Below, piece by piece: positions 1-10,905 of a DNA stretch of 64,000 nucleotides. Source of the DNA: Lunularia cruciata (Eukaryota; Streptophyta; Marchantiopsida; Lunulariales; Lunulariaceae); the NCBI GenBank assembly GCA_948567375.1, contig OX419758.1, positions 58,595,001-58,659,000 on the forward strand, given 5' to 3'. Positions within the stretch are counted from its first letter, which is position 1; each line of letters begins with the position of its first letter. The notes beneath the pieces were generated by a model. The model was not told where the DNA came from. It saw only the letters and a program-made list of their open reading frames with translations, and made no database searches. Made by a program: the position numbers and the translations under genes.

Positions 1-1953
1 ACATTACTGAGGGCACTAGCCTACTCAAGCATTATATCCTACATGGTATCCTTATAATCATCACTAAATCATTCAGCAAACTCTTTAAGGCCAAGTTTGG
101 GAGAAGAGTTTGCTAAAGAGCTTATAGCTCAAACTTTGATAGCAAAAAAGTGCAGTTATACTCAACACATAGACAATGTTAATGATAGGATGGGTATGCC
201 CTCTTCCAAGCCTTTAGCTTCAATTTGGTTTCTTCACACTTTTCTTTGATGCACTATTGGAAGAATTTGTCATCATAGTTTGTAGAATATTTGAGATTAT
301 TCAAATGTATTATAAAAAGAACTCAATACATCTCATTTTCAAATTGCTTCTTGTAAAGTAGATCTACCAAAAATTATAGTTTTGTGGTTGGCTTTAGTGG
401 AAATTTGTCACCAAAGCTTTTGGATCAGTATAGTTAGTTCTCCATCTAACCTTTCTTATATCATTGAGATAATAATCAAAATTACTCAAGAATTGGGTTC
501 AAGTACCATCACTAAATTGGAGTGCATTTCTTCAATTATATACTTGTCAAACATAGTTATTGATGACCTCACCTAACATTGTCTGAAGCAAGCTTGATAT
601 GGAGCTCATTGTCCTTTTGAGGATATATGTATCCTTTGTTTGATTATGCTTAACCAAAAGATCACGTTGGATTGTGTAAAAAACCAAATTTCAAACTTTA
701 TCCACCCCAACTTTCAAGGATGAAGAATTCTTCCTAATTTCCTTCTTCTATGAAAGCTTGTGGTACAAATACTATACATGAGGGAAAATATAAGGCCCCA
801 AGTGCAAGTTTACCACTTGTTTCATGCTTTGGAACATTATATTACTAATGTTTTTTTCACTCTTGAAATCTTTACTAGTAGTACACCTTTTTTTTGCATC
901 AAACATTGATGGTCCCAACAATAATTTTTTCTCTATTTCATTCAAGAAATCATGGTCCAAATTTCAGATATTGAGGAGGTACAAGACATAAATAGTAGTA
1001 TTGTCTATCATCTAGTGGCAATTATGGAGAAGTCTTTATGCCATCTTCTCAATCAGTTAGTTATAAGTTTTCTTCTCTAATATATTTAAAAATTCTTAAC
1101 AGCAGTATATAAAGCCTTGAAACATCTTGTAAACTTATTAAATATCTCAAGTCAAGATTTGAAACTTGAATTTTCCTCAAAGTCAAGATAACCCCTAAAA
1201 CCAATGGATCCACCCCACATTATCTCTCCAAGACACTTTACTTGTATAATATCACCTCACAACATCACCATAAAATATAGTGTATACAAATACATTTAGG
1301 TTTATTAGCATAAGTTCAAAATACTCCTTTCTTAATATTATCTCTAAGTGAGCTTTCATAGCCTTTTTTTCAATCTAATATGGTATTGTACATAAAATAT
1401 TCTCTCGCCTTCTAGAGAGATCTTTCAATGAAAATAGATAAATTTGTGGGTAGTCAAGATGGTATTTAAAGATTATAAGGACAATAATCACTTTGTATAA
1501 ATTATCTCTGAATAATACTTAATAGTTATGTATGAATCCTTGAGGTTTAATCCATTTGTAATATCTATTATAGCTTTTATAAAATTTCTCTCATAATGTC
1601 TTTGAGATCTTGAATATCTTCATTATGATTAATCCAATTATTGCATGTGTTTCCAATACCAAGCACTTCAAATACTCCACATCCAATTGCAAAATAATAG
1701 CACCTACATCCTTGCAATAATTTATAATAATAATACTTAAGATTTAAAAATAAATAAAAGCTAAATGTAAAATTAACTAATAATATTTTTTTATTTTTTT
1801 TTACCAAAAAGAATTAAATCTAAAAACAAATTAAGAACTTACTAATGTTATGGCAAAATATAGATAAAACTTTATCAACTTCTTGATGGGTACTGGTTTG
1901 GGGCAGATCTGTACTATCTATTGATCTTTATCTTTGGACCTTGATGCAAAATC
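1..1953. other. Noncoding AT-rich stretch, nothing recognised
   Basis: No open frame longer than about 75 codons and no recognised domain in either direction. The short frames at 382-576 (+) and 1577-1807 (-) have no family signature. Composition and scattered stops suggest old, decayed repeat DNA. Confidence 0.5.
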
Positions 1954-2470
1954 CTACAAGGTGAAGGATAGTTCTTCTTTGTTTGCTTTGTCTTCTTCTT
2001 CCTCTTCCTCCAAAGATACATCAATTACTTGAGTATTTTTTCTTTGGTCTATTGGTTGGATTTTGAAACTTTGATGGAGTTGCCATTTTCTTCTTATTTG
2101 TCTTTGTGGTGGCTCCTTCTTTGTCCATTGGTGCAAATTTTCTAGATTTTGCATACTTTTCATAAGCCAATAGGTACTTCTTGATGAGGGACTTCCAAAT
2201 TAGGTTAGGTTGCAAATTACCCAGCTAAATAGAAGTAGCTTGAGAACTTCTTGTGCTCCTCCTTTGTTAGAAAGTTCATCCCATGTTGAAGTGTATGGTG
2301 CAGAGGGCTAGGTAATTAGCTTCACCATCTTCTTGAATTCATAGTGTGAGCTCCTTGCTTTGAAGTAGAACATGTTTGCCTAATTTATTGGCTTCCTTTT
2401 GTAAATGTATTCAAAGAAGATTGCTTGGTTGTTGGTGGATCTCTTTTTGGCAAGGATGCTTTAATTTGGT
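1954..2470 (-). pseudogene. Remnant of an unknown dispersed ORF (copy M)
   Basis: Read on the minus strand, about 2470 to 1960 gives a mostly open but frameshifted protein: a segment ending in an E-Y-I-Y motif, an aromatic/basic middle part, a Lys-rich stretch (KTNKKK) and an acidic run of six glutamates after VIDVSL. It is collinear at nucleotide level with 27871-28028 (+): shared blocks are a GAATACATTTAC-like block (2401-2412), ACATGTTCTAC (about 2367-2377) and a GGAGGAGCACAAGAAGTTCTCAAG-like block (2240-2266). The copies are about 25 kb apart and in opposite orientation, so this is a dispersed repeat rather than a single-copy gene. The function is not recognised. The charged, low-complexity C-terminal part would fit a Gag-like or other transposon ORF, but this is a guess. 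Several stops and frame changes show it is dead. Confidence 0.5.
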
Positions 2471-3525
2471 CTCCCAATGCTTTATCCATAAGCCCAAAAT
2501 TTGTATAAAGTATCATTATCCCAAATGGACCTATATCTACACCAAGGATTACTTGCTAATTTACTTGGTCTAGTTGGAGTATTTCTTCTTAGGTCTCTTG
2601 TTGCTCTATCTTTCCTCCCATTCATCTCATGGATGATTGTGAAGTCACTCAACTCTCAAACCCAGAGCAAGAAGGAAAGATGCTTGCTTTATATTACCTC
2701 ACTCACATAGTGAATATTGGGCAATTCACTATATTTTGTTAATTTTTGGGTTATAGAAGATTAATAAAGATAATCTTCTTCATGGGTTGTTTTTTAAACA
2801 CCATATTAATTATTGGGTTTTAAGGTAGAAAAAAAGCAACTACAAAGGTTTGCAAAGAGGTACAAAGACTACAAAGGTTGGGGATTGCTATTAGCTTTGT
2901 TGGCTTCAAGATTGAGAATATTGTCATAAAGTGCAATTGTCTAGAGTGCACTTGATTTGATTTTAGTGCCAAAATTCTTTAGTCAATCATTAAGGCGTCA
3001 CTCTCTCCACATGCAAGCCCCTTAGTGACTACAAATGGTCTTTGGTAGTAGTTCTTTATCCAAATGGTTGCACATTCAAATTGATATACACTCCAAAGGC
3101 CTTCAAGTCTAAAGGTGCTTTGTACTTGAATTCTTTGCCTCCAACTACCCTTTGGACTTGAAACCTTTAGTATTCTTCCTTAATAGCACCTTTGGCTTTC
3201 TACTTGTTCCCTTCATTCCATTGTATGCATTTATACAAATCCAAAGGAAACTTAACAAAGAGTGTTTTCTTCCTAAACAAACAATTATTCTACTATCTCC
3301 TTGTAGAAAGAAATAATTTTTTCAAATGTATGCACCATACATGCTCCAAGGCATTAACTTAAAGATGACTTGCAACATCAATTCGTTAGAAAGAGTGAAT
3401 TTTATCCATAAATATTTATAGATAATGAACTTAGTACTAGAAGCATATACACCAAACTTACCAAATATATGAAAGAGTATTATTATTTTCTAACAATTTT
3501 AATAGAAGAAAATTTGGTACGAATA
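2471..3525. other. Noncoding AT-rich stretch
   Basis: Only short open frames without family signatures (for example 2501-2710 +). Nothing recognised up to the solo LTR boundary. Confidence 0.45.
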
Positions 3526-4284
3526 TGTAATAATCCAAGGATAGAAGACTTGAAGAGAAACACACCATGAGAAACACACAATTTCACACTCAAACATGTG
3601 ATGCCCCTAGGAGCACCTTCTCTTTATTATATAGATAAAGAGGATCTCCTCCAAGGAAGCTCCACCATAGGATTAGGCACACACAATAGGTGACATGTCA
3701 GCAAGCTCCACCCTCGGATTACTTACTTGGATAGGTGACATGTCCTGGTCCTGTCTGGTTGGTCAAACAAGCTTTGACCAAGAGAATCATTTAGGGAATC
3801 TTCCTATAAGAATCTCAAAATCATGTGGGTAAGTTACCATTGGAAAGCTCTCGATAAGAAAAATTAGGGGGGAGGGAAGGCCAGCCTTTCCTTTATTGCG
3901 GGAGGCAGGGGGATAAGTTGTACATTTTTAAGGCCTAATTCATCTGTTTAGGCCTCCAAAATTGCCTTCAAAGATTTAAGGCATATTTTGGTTTTTACTC
4001 TATTAGTAGAAGTTCCCTTTTGGTGATACCTTTTTTTAAATCTATTTAGTCCATCATGTGTAACATCTTTCTAGATGTTACCAAACCAATTCTCACCTTT
4101 AAATCATATATTTAGCTATTGGTTCTAAGGTTTTCAAGTATATTTCAGTTTTTGCCCTATAAGTAGAAGTACTCTTTTGGTGATACTTCTATCTGATCTA
4201 TTTTGACCATCATGTATAACATCATTTCAGATATTACAAACCAAATTTCACATCTAGATCATATGGCTAGCTCTTGGTATTACA
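3526..4284 (-). repeat. Solo LTR, same family as the 44087-49680 element
   Basis: This 759-bp block is the reverse complement of the LTRs at 44087-44815 and 48949-49680, from a TGTAATAATCC-like start to a GGTATTACA end (the family LTR reads TGTAATACC at its 5' end on the opposite strand). The internal 146-bp duplication and both TGACATGTC palindromes are conserved. No gag-pol or primer site lies on either side, so it is a solo LTR, the usual product of LTR-LTR recombination. ATATG occurs at 3523-3527 and 4285-4289 and may be the target duplication if two bases were lost at the left terminus. By eye divergence is well above 10%. Confidence 0.88.
3691..3745 (-). promoter_or_regulatory. Paired TGACATGTC palindromes in solo LTR
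   Basis: TGACATGTCA at 3691-3700 and TGACATGTCC at 3736-3745, starts 45 bp apart. The pair has the same spacing in both LTRs of the element at 44-49 kb. Conservation in old, otherwise diverged LTRs suggests a promoter element; the binding factor is unknown. Confidence 0.4.
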
Positions 4285-5219
4285 ATATGCTTACTAATTA
4301 TTATCAACTAAGATAGTGTAGAAGATGCAACATCCATGGCCAAAGTAAAAAATCTACCTCCTAAATTCCTAGATCTAGAGGTACTTATACTTTGCTCTTT
4401 ATTACTCTAGCTAAAATTGGGATCTGTGGGTTGCTTAATCCCTTGCTACCTTAGAGTTCCTTGTCTTATCTCACTAAGAAAACTTCATGTCCTTTATTAG
4501 TTTCACCTCTACATATCAAACAATTGAAAGTGCCTTAAAACCTTCTTTGCTAATTAGGCTTAGTTCACTTGATCTACTCCTCATAAGAAGCTTGCACTTT
4601 CTATAGTGATTTTGCTTGCTATGCTTACTATGCTTGCTTGTGATTGGTTGTTATTCCAAAAGTACTTCTTTCTCTTTTTACCTATGATAAACCTCCTTGA
4701 GCAACCAAATGTGCTCTTGTAACTTTAAGAGATGAAGAAAAAATTTCTAGGATAATGGGTCCACTAATAACTACACAAGTTGGCATCTTTAAAGGGTAAG
4801 TCTAGGTTCTTGCTATCACTACAAATTCTAAAAGTGCTTCAAAAAAACCTCCTAATTAGCTTGTTCACTTAAGGCAACAACTTATAGTTAGACTCTTCCA
4901 TAGTTGCTAGTATATTAACTAAGGAAATTACCTTTCTAATAGCTTATTATGATCCATTTATAATCAATTTTCTCCTTAAGCATTTTGGTTTCACATACTT
5001 GAGTAGCCATTATAGATGACATGTCCTTCTTGTTGTACTTGTTCAACTTCCTAGTGAATAATTATCTCCTTTCCTTTCTATCATCCCTTAGTCAAGTTTA
5101 TTTTGCTCTCATCTTCTACATCCACTTAACCTTTTCATGTTGTTCTACTAGTGTCCATATGACACTTCTATGATGGTAATTAAGTTGTATGTATAGGAAA
5201 TACCCTAAAAAGAGTCTAT
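4285..5219. other. Noncoding stretch, nothing recognised
   Basis: AT-rich sequence with frequent stops in all frames between the solo LTR and the left flank of chromovirus copy 1. No domain, RNA or repeat was recognised. Confidence 0.45.
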
Positions 5220-5284
5220 TAGGAATGATGTCTATGATATAAATGAGCTCTTTTTGTCCAAGACTTGCAAAAACTAAGAGATGA
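5220..5284. repeat. Left flank of the 130-bp tandem repeat interrupted by copy 1
   Basis: The segment ending in ACTAAGAGATGA matches 10980-11040 downstream of copy 1. Together with 10906-11110 it shows that the retrotransposon landed in a pre-existing tandem repeat. The terminal GATGA (5280-5284) is the left copy of the target-site duplication. Confidence 0.8.
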
Positions 5285-5709
5285 TGTAAAAGACCAAGAC
5301 CAAGGAGAGAAATAAGAGAATGGAAACTCACATTGGGACACTTGAATGAGGGAAAACTCCAAATGCCTAGCATGAGCTTCGGCTTTGGTATTTATAGATA
5401 ACATACAAGGCCCTTGAGAAGCTTTTCAAGAAGATTCCTTGAGCCGCTTTCTTAGAGTGCAAGCCAAGTTAACTAGGAAGCTTCTCAAGAAGCTTCCTTC
5501 TAGAAGCCACCTACTTGGCATGCAAGCTAAGCTAGTTAGAAGCTTCTAGAAGCTTCCTTTTAGAAGCTACCTACTTGGAGTGCAAGTTAACTAGTTGGGA
5601 AGCTTCCGAAGAAGCTTCCTAGATGCTTTTGGAATATTCTAGGCTAATTTGGCTTATTCTCTACTTCATTAGCCTTACTAACTATGTCACTAAACTCCAT
5701 ATTGTTACA
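5285..5709 (-). repeat. 3' LTR of copy 1
   Basis: 425 bp, from TGTAAAAGAC to ATTGTTACA on the plus strand, so in element orientation it starts TGTAAC and ends TTTTACA. It contains four about 60-bp U3 units with GAAGCTTC cores and a TATA-like TATTTATA (plus strand) around 5390-5398. It matches 10499-10905 and both LTRs of copy 4. Confidence 0.93.
5538..5557. promoter_or_regulatory. Perfect four-unit heat-shock element in 3' LTR of copy 1
   Basis: AGAAGCTTCTAGAAGCTTCC is four contiguous alternating pentamers (nGAAn, nTTCn), the consensus bound by trimeric heat-shock factors. Copy 4 has the same element in the same U3 unit. Confidence 0.7.
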
Positions 5710-5720
5710 AATTCCCCCAC
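5710..5720 (-). other. Polypurine tract of copy 1
   Basis: On the minus strand GTGGGGGAATT lies immediately upstream of the 3' LTR, where plus-strand DNA synthesis is primed in LTR elements. The equivalent in copy 4 is the G-rich tract at 57922-57935. Confidence 0.75.
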
Positions 5721-5935
5721 CACTAGTTGGTGACGTCCTCGTCGCCATTGAAGCTTCAAACTCCTGGATGGCCATCTGTGCATTCTGGAGGTGAGAAAGA
5801 GGTTCCCATGTAGCATCATGAAAGAGATACTCTTTCCAAAGGACCTTGTACTCTATATGTTGGTGGCATCCTTGTTGGATGTGGCAATGTGCAAGGATAT
5901 GATCAACTTCATACTCCTCATTATCATTGATAGGG
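5721..5935 (-). pseudogene. Chromodomain end of pol, copy 1
   Basis: The minus strand encodes a chromodomain-like segment (motifs EEYEVDHIL, EYKVLWKEY, HDATWEPLSHL). This is the Y-x-V-x-x-I-L ... W-K-x-Y ... A-T-W-E-P pattern of chromodomains at the C-terminus of chromovirus integrase, which direct integration by reading histone marks. The frame stays open into the LTR and ends at a TAG inside it, as in copy 4. It is separated from the integrase frame by a one-base loss near 5955. Confidence 0.8.
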
Positions 5936-5949
5936 GTAGGGGGAGGTTG

Positions 5950-7215
5950 GACTGAGAGGAGAAATATGAGGGGTTAGGAACAAAGGGTTCCATCTTGGAA
6001 ACATGAAAGACATGATGGATGCACATATGACAAGGCAAAGCAAGTCAATAAGCAACAAGAGAGACAATTTGGGTGATATCAAAAGGTCCTATCTAATTAG
6101 GAGCAAGTTAATGAACTTAGGTATCAAGTGGGAGGGGTAGATTACTAGAGGATAATAAAACTTTATCACTGAATTCAAAGGTGAGATCATGACAATGATG
6201 GTCAGCATATTGTTTTTGACAATTCTAAGCAACAAGGAGGTGAGATTTGGCTTGTTGGAGAGATTTGGATATGGTGGTCAAGAAGGTGGCAATATGAGGG
6301 ACTTGAGACGGAGGAGGAGCAAGAAGAGAATCTAGAATTAGTGGATCTTGGCCAAAATTGAGAAAGAAAGGAGAGACTCCAATGTTTGCTTGTTTAGAAT
6401 TGTTGTATGCAAACTCCGTAGCTACAAGACATTCATCCCAATTGGTATGGTGAATGTTGACAAAGGCACAAAGCATATCTTCCAAGGTGCAATTTGCATG
6501 TTCAGTTTGTCCATCAGTTTTAGGATGATATGCTATGGACAAAGCAAGCTTGGTGCCAAGTATCTGAAAGAAGGCTTGCCAAAACTTTTTGGTGAAACAA
6601 GGATCACGGTCGGAGATGAGTACACATGGCATCCCATGATGTTTGAATACATTATTGAAGTAGAGTTGCGCCAAGGTTGGAGCATCCACAATATCAACCG
6701 TTGGTGCCAAATGGATTTGCTTACTAAGCTTATCCACAAACACCACAATTGCTATGTGACCTTGTTGTGTCTTGGGCAAGGAGGTGATGAGGTGATGAGA
6801 TCTAAGCTCACATGGTCCCAATGAGTAGATGGAATGGGAAGTCGCTGAAGGAGTCCACTCAGCTTTTGGTTACTGGCCTTGTTGCGTTGACAACTCTCAC
6901 ACGATCAGACAAACTCTTGAACATCTCGTGTCATGTTGGGCCACCACCATTGGCATTGGAGGGTACCCAAGGTCTTGTCTACCCCCATATGACCAGCTAT
7001 TGGTAAATCATGGGCTTTGTGAAGGCGCACAAGTTGGAGATCACCTTTGGCTGGAATATAGATCCGGTCCGCATGGAATAGAAGGCCTTCCTTGAAGGGA
7101 AGGTGTTGTACTTCTTGTCACTTGTTGTTAGACGACCATGTACCATTTGGAAGAAGGGATCTTGTTGTAGAGCTGATTGAAACTTGTTATGGACCTTAGC
7201 CAATTGACACCGTCA
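5950..7215 (-). pseudogene. Integrase domain, copy 1 (broken)
   Basis: Two minus-strand frames (6225-6821 and 6997-7203) carry integrase. The first gives the RNase-H-fold core with VVFVDKLSK (first catalytic Asp), VLISDRDP (second Asp), the YHPKTDGQTE block and TLEDML (catalytic Glu), followed by the EFAYN motif. The second gives the N-terminal part ahead of the zinc-binding region. Typical chromovirus integrase is continuous over about 400 residues; here it is interrupted by frameshifts and stops. It would insert the cDNA into chromatin, guided by the chromodomain. Copy 4 carries the same region as one 430-codon frame, confirming the reading. Confidence 0.9.
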
Positions 7216-7255
7216 GAATTGCCAACGTGATGAGAGGAAGAGACTTCAAATCAGG

Positions 7256-7690
7256 TCATCGTGATAGAGCATTAGGGATGACATGGAACCGACCTGGTTT
7301 GTACTCAAGTTTGATGTCAATCAATTGGAGTTGCTTTTCCCGTTGATGATGTCAACTCTTCATGTGTTCCAAGTGTAAGGTCTGCAACAATGGCTTGTGA
7401 TCAGTTTGCATGACCACTTGTTTCCCCAAGAGGTAATGCCTCCATACCTTGGTGGCATATACCATTGCAAGTTGTTCCCAATCTCAAGCAGAGTAATTTC
7501 TTTCAGCTGTATTTAATCGGCAAGACACAAAGGCAATGGGATGTAGTCCATCTAGGAATTATTGTTGCAACACAACTCCAATTGCAAAGTTAGAAGCATC
7601 AAAATCAACCACACAAGGTAGTTGAGGATCATATGGTTGAAGAATGGGTCTTGAAGACACCATATGCTTTAACTTTTGGAATGCTTCTCC
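7256..7690 (-). pseudogene. RNase H domain, copy 1 (bounded by two TGA stops)
   Basis: Minus-strand translation matches the Ty3/gypsy RNase H ([10 protein letters not shown] type start, M-x-T-D-H-K-P-L-L middle, P-x-x-H-x-x-x-x-A-L-S end). In-frame TGA codons lie at 7494-7496 and 7256-7258. Copy 4 has TGA at both homologous codons; copy 2 has GAA and AAA there. RNase H would remove the RNA template during cDNA synthesis. Confidence 0.8.
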
Positions 7691-7699
7691 ATGCTTGGT

Positions 7700-8534
7700 G
7701 GTCCACTAGAAACTCGAGTTCTTTCTCAAGAGGTCAGTCAATGGTGCAGCCACATGAGCATAATAATGGATGAACCGTCGATAAAAACTGGCTAATCCAT
7801 TGAAGGCATGTACTTCTATAGCATCCTTTGGGGTAGGCCAATCAATAATAGCCTTGATCTTCTCTTCTTCCATCTTGATCCCCTCTGATGAGATCTTATG
7901 ACCCAAGAAGGTAACCTCCTTCTACCAAAAGGCACACTTTGACTTAATAAAATTTCCATTGTCGTAGTCATCTTAGGACTTCTTGCACATGATTCACGTG
8001 TTCTACCTCTATCTTGCTACAGATTAAGATATCATCCAAGAACACCACCACGGACCGATCCAATAGTCCCTCCAACACCCAATGCATCTAATCCATGAAG
8101 ATTGCTAGAGCATTAGTGAGTCTGAAAAGTAGAACTCTCCACTCAAAATACCCATACCTTGTGCACAAGGCAGTCTTTTGCACGTCCTTTCCTTCAATAG
8201 GAATTTGCCAATAGCCACTGCAAAGATCTAGCTTGGAAAAGTAGCGTGCTCCACTTAGTTGATCAAGCAAGTCATCGATCTGAGGCAAGGGATATGCATT
8301 CTTCACGGTTTGCTTATTGAGCCCACAATAATCAATACAAAAATGAAGTCCTCCATCCTTCTTTGGAACAAAGAGTACCGGTGCTCCACAAGGAGAGGTA
8401 CTATGTTGTATGAAATCCTTCTCCAACAACTTTGTAAGTGTTGTTTGCAACTCCTCTACCTCCTTTGGTGAGAGCAGATAGATTGGTCTACTCACTAGAG
8501 TACTCCTTGGCAATAACTCGATCTTGAAGGGCAT
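7700..8534 (-). pseudogene. Reverse transcriptase, copy 1 (broken)
   Basis: Frames 8088-8534 and 7706-7906 on the minus strand give RT fingers and palm: [45 protein letters not shown], then the connection segment with [11 protein letters not shown]-like and [13 protein letters not shown] motifs. The part around the FLDD active site (about 8000-8090) is still recognisable but in broken frames. This polymerase would copy the element RNA from the initiator-tRNA primer. Confidence 0.9.
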
Positions 8535-8537
8535 ACC

Positions 8538-8891
8538 TTAATCGGAGTGTAATCCCTTTGGTAGATCATCCAAAAACACGTCCGCAAACTCTTGAGCTAT
8601 CCAATCAACCATTGCTTGATGAGGCTCTTGGCTCTCCTCCAATTGTTCTTGTGCAATTGGCTTGATCCACACCATGAATATAGACTTATCTTCCTCCAAA
8701 GCTTGCTCTATGGCTGCTTTATTAACAAACTTCCCTTCTAGAGTCTCATCTCTTTTCCAAGCTTGCTCCATGGTTGCCTTCTTGGCAAACTTCCCATCTT
8801 GGGATTCATCTCCTTTCCAGATTTGCTCTATGGCTACCTTCTTGACAAACTTCCCATCTTGGGATTGACTATTCTTAGGTGTTTTACTCAA
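8538..8891 (-). pseudogene. PR-RT linker with three 20-residue tandem repeats, copy 1
   Basis: One open minus-strand frame. At 8685-8864 it contains three consecutive 20-residue repeats of the form S/T-x-x-G-K-F-x-x-K-x-x-x-E-Q-x-x-x-x-D-E/K. The same three repeats occur at 60910-61089 in copy 4. The frame then runs into the start of RT (EFADVFLDDLPKG). The charged repeats lie between protease and RT and have no function that I recognise. Confidence 0.75.
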
Positions 8892-8948
8892 AGGTGCCAG
8901 ACAACCTAATCGGAAATTCCTACATTGGTGTTGTACTTGAATTTGTTG

Positions 8949-9296
8949 TTAGGTCCAATTGAATTGAACCTTATGACGTTCAAGCCAAGGTAGACCTAGA
9001 ACAATATCATAGTGTAGAACTATAAACTTCATACACTCTAAATACTCCTTCCTAATCTTGAAGGTAACAGGATATGAGGTGCAGAATACAGAACCCTTTC
9101 TACCATCTGCCATCATCAAACTACTTCCAAACATTGGCTTGATAGGAATACCCAATTCCTTTGTTACTTGCATAAATATACAATTCTCTGAACTTCCAAA
9201 ATCAACCAAAATCCTACAACCTTGATTAGATATCGTACCTTGCAAGTGAAGCAAACTTGCATAAGTCAAGCTTTCAATCCCATTGGAACTAATCAA
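8949..9296 (-). pseudogene. Retroviral-type aspartic protease, copy 1
   Basis: 115-residue open minus-strand frame homologous to residues 1-115 of the copy 4 pol frame. The active-site motif is ILVDFGSSEN, where the D-S-G triad has become D-F-G, so the catalytic triad is damaged. DIVLGLPWLERH is the typical second half (hydrophobic-G-x-P-W-L). The protease would release Gag and Pol proteins from the polyprotein. Confidence 0.8.
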
Positions 9297-9319
9297 GCTC
9301 CCAGTAGGCGGCTTGAAAT

Positions 9320-10227
9320 CTCCTATTGGGATTCCTCATTTCCTTGATCATTTTGTTCCACAATCTCCATATGGGCAATTTTTTAAGGTCGCCCATTCCT
9401 AAGTGGGCATTCAACAATGCAATGTCCAACTTGGCGAAAATAAAAACAACCTCCATTTTGTCACGATCTTTCTCTATCCGCTGTACCAAGTGGTCTCTGT
9501 TGGATAGTATCAATCTCCATTGGTGCCAGTTCTTCCACCCGTGCATAGTGTACTGGTAGGTCTTGTGTAGGTCAAGGTCAAGACCAAGTTGTCACAACCA
9601 AGGAATCAAAGCGCTCAGCCAATTGCATGGCTTCTTCTCCATTTTTTGGTTCATGCATGGTCACCTCCAATTTGGTTTGTGACTTCAATCCCCGCACAAA
9701 TTGATCCAGAACTTCACCTTCTTGTATATCTGGAATCTGCATGATGATGTTGTGAAATTGTGTGATGTAGCTCCTTACTAAGCCAACTTGCTTCAACTCC
9801 GCCAATTTATCTTGTGCAACACGTGTGGCATTTATAGTTTGAAATTGACCCAATATTGCATCCTTGAACTCTGCCCATGTCAAAATTGGTGCAACAATAT
9901 GTCATTTAGCTTGCTCCACTCAAAATCGCAACCAAAGTTTTGCCATGACATCTAATTGGCTAGAGGCCAAGAGAATCTATTTCTGTCCATCTTGAAGATT
10001 AGTGGCTGCAAAGTAACGTTTGCAATCAAACACAAAATTCTCCATTGTGCACGGAAGATTCTTGCTTTCAAACACCTTGGGTTTTGGAAATCAAATGCAA
10101 TCTTCTCCATCTTGAATTGGCGCTCTCTCTATATGTTCTTGTTGTTGTTGATCTTGTTCATCAACAATTGAGTAAGGTGCTCGATTTGTTGTTGCATTGC
10201 AAGGATAATGTCCAATATTGCCGCCAT
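9320..10227 (-). pseudogene. Gag, copy 1 (broken)
   Basis: The start ATG is on the minus strand at 10227-10225, matching the copy 4 start (MAAI context). The best open part is 9578-9883 (WAEFKDAILGQF ... VRSYITQFHNIIMQIPD ... LDQFVRGLK), the Retrotrans_gag capsid fold. The CCHC knuckle region near 9430-9460 is degraded. There is a one-base loss early in the gene and an in-frame TGA at 9920-9922 that copy 4 shares. Gag would form the virus-like particle. Confidence 0.85.
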
Positions 10228-10485
10228 AGCTACTACTCTATCCCACTACTCACACTTTATCTAATTGATTAACACATAGATGCAACACGTCCACCGTTCT
10301 CCATAAGTTACAACCAAAAGTATCAAGGGTTCCTCAAACACAATGATCATATGTAGAAAATCCTACACAAAGTGCGAGGTGATGAATTGTGTGAAATGAT
10401 GCTTGGGTGATATCTGGACATGAAAATCTCAATGGTTTAGTGGAAGTGGATTTGGTGGTTTTTAAATTCCATCCATCTCATTCAT
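10228..10485 (-). other. 5' leader of copy 1
   Basis: Untranslated segment between primer site and gag start, homologous to 62448-62705 in copy 4. No upstream ORF of note. Confidence 0.6.
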
Positions 10486-10497
10486 GCTCTGATACCA
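10486..10497 (-). other. Primer-binding site for initiator Met-tRNA, copy 1
   Basis: On the minus strand TGGTATCAGAGC, the complement of the 3' end of plant initiator methionine tRNA, one base from the 5' LTR. Confidence 0.93.
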
Positions 10498-10498
10498 A

Positions 10499-10905
10499 TG
10501 TAAAAGACCAAGACCAAGGAGAGAAATAGGAGAATAGAAACTCACATTGGGACACTTGAGTGAAACCTCCAAATGCCTAGCATGAGCTTTGGCTTTGGTA
10601 TTTATAAGTAGCATACAAGGCCCTTGAGAAGCTTCTCAAGAAACTTCTTTGAGCCGCTTTCTTAGAGTGCAAGCCAAGTTAACTAGGAAGCTTCTCAAGA
10701 AGCTTCCTTCTAGAAGCTGCCTACTTGGCATGCAAGCTAAGCTAGTTAGAAGTTTCTAGAAGCTACCTGCTTGGAGTGCAAGTTAACTAGTCGAGAAGCT
10801 TCTGAAGAAGCTTCCTAGATGCTTTTGGAATATTCTAGGCTAATTTGGCTTATTCTCTACTTTGTTAGCCTTACTAACTATGTAGCTAAACTCCATACTG
10901 TTACA
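10499..10905 (-). repeat. 5' LTR of copy 1
   Basis: 407 bp, TGTAAAAGAC to CTGTTACA on the plus strand. The TATA box for minus-strand transcription is the reverse of TATTTATA at 10599-10606. A three-unit heat-shock element (GAA-n2-TTC-n2-GAA) remains at 10748-10762; the fourth unit has decayed. Confidence 0.93.
10748..10762. promoter_or_regulatory. Three-unit heat-shock element in 5' LTR of copy 1
   Basis: AGAAGTTTCTAGAAG keeps GAA-nn-TTC-nn-GAA about 140 bp upstream of the TATA box. Copy 4 has the four-unit version. Confidence 0.6.

Larger units (their letters stand above)
5285..10905 (-). mobile_element. Ty3/gypsy chromovirus, copy 1 (complete but decayed)
   Basis: A 5.6-kb LTR retrotransposon on the minus strand: LTRs at 5285-5709 (3' LTR) and 10499-10905 (5' LTR), both TG...CA; primer site at 10486-10497; then gag, protease, RT, RNase H, integrase, chromodomain and a purine tract beside the 3' LTR. 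The order PR-RT-RH-IN-chromodomain defines Ty3/gypsy chromoviruses. Flanks are GATGA (5280-5284) and TATGA (10906-10910), a 5-bp duplication with one later change; the unoccupied sequence survives at about 11030-11050. LTRs differ by roughly 5% by eye, so it is older than copy 4. Every coding domain has stops or frameshifts. Confidence 0.95.

Noticed and set aside
1-1400. Possible hAT-like transposase fragment
   Set aside because: Frames around 200-700 look weakly protein-like but no diagnostic motif could be found.
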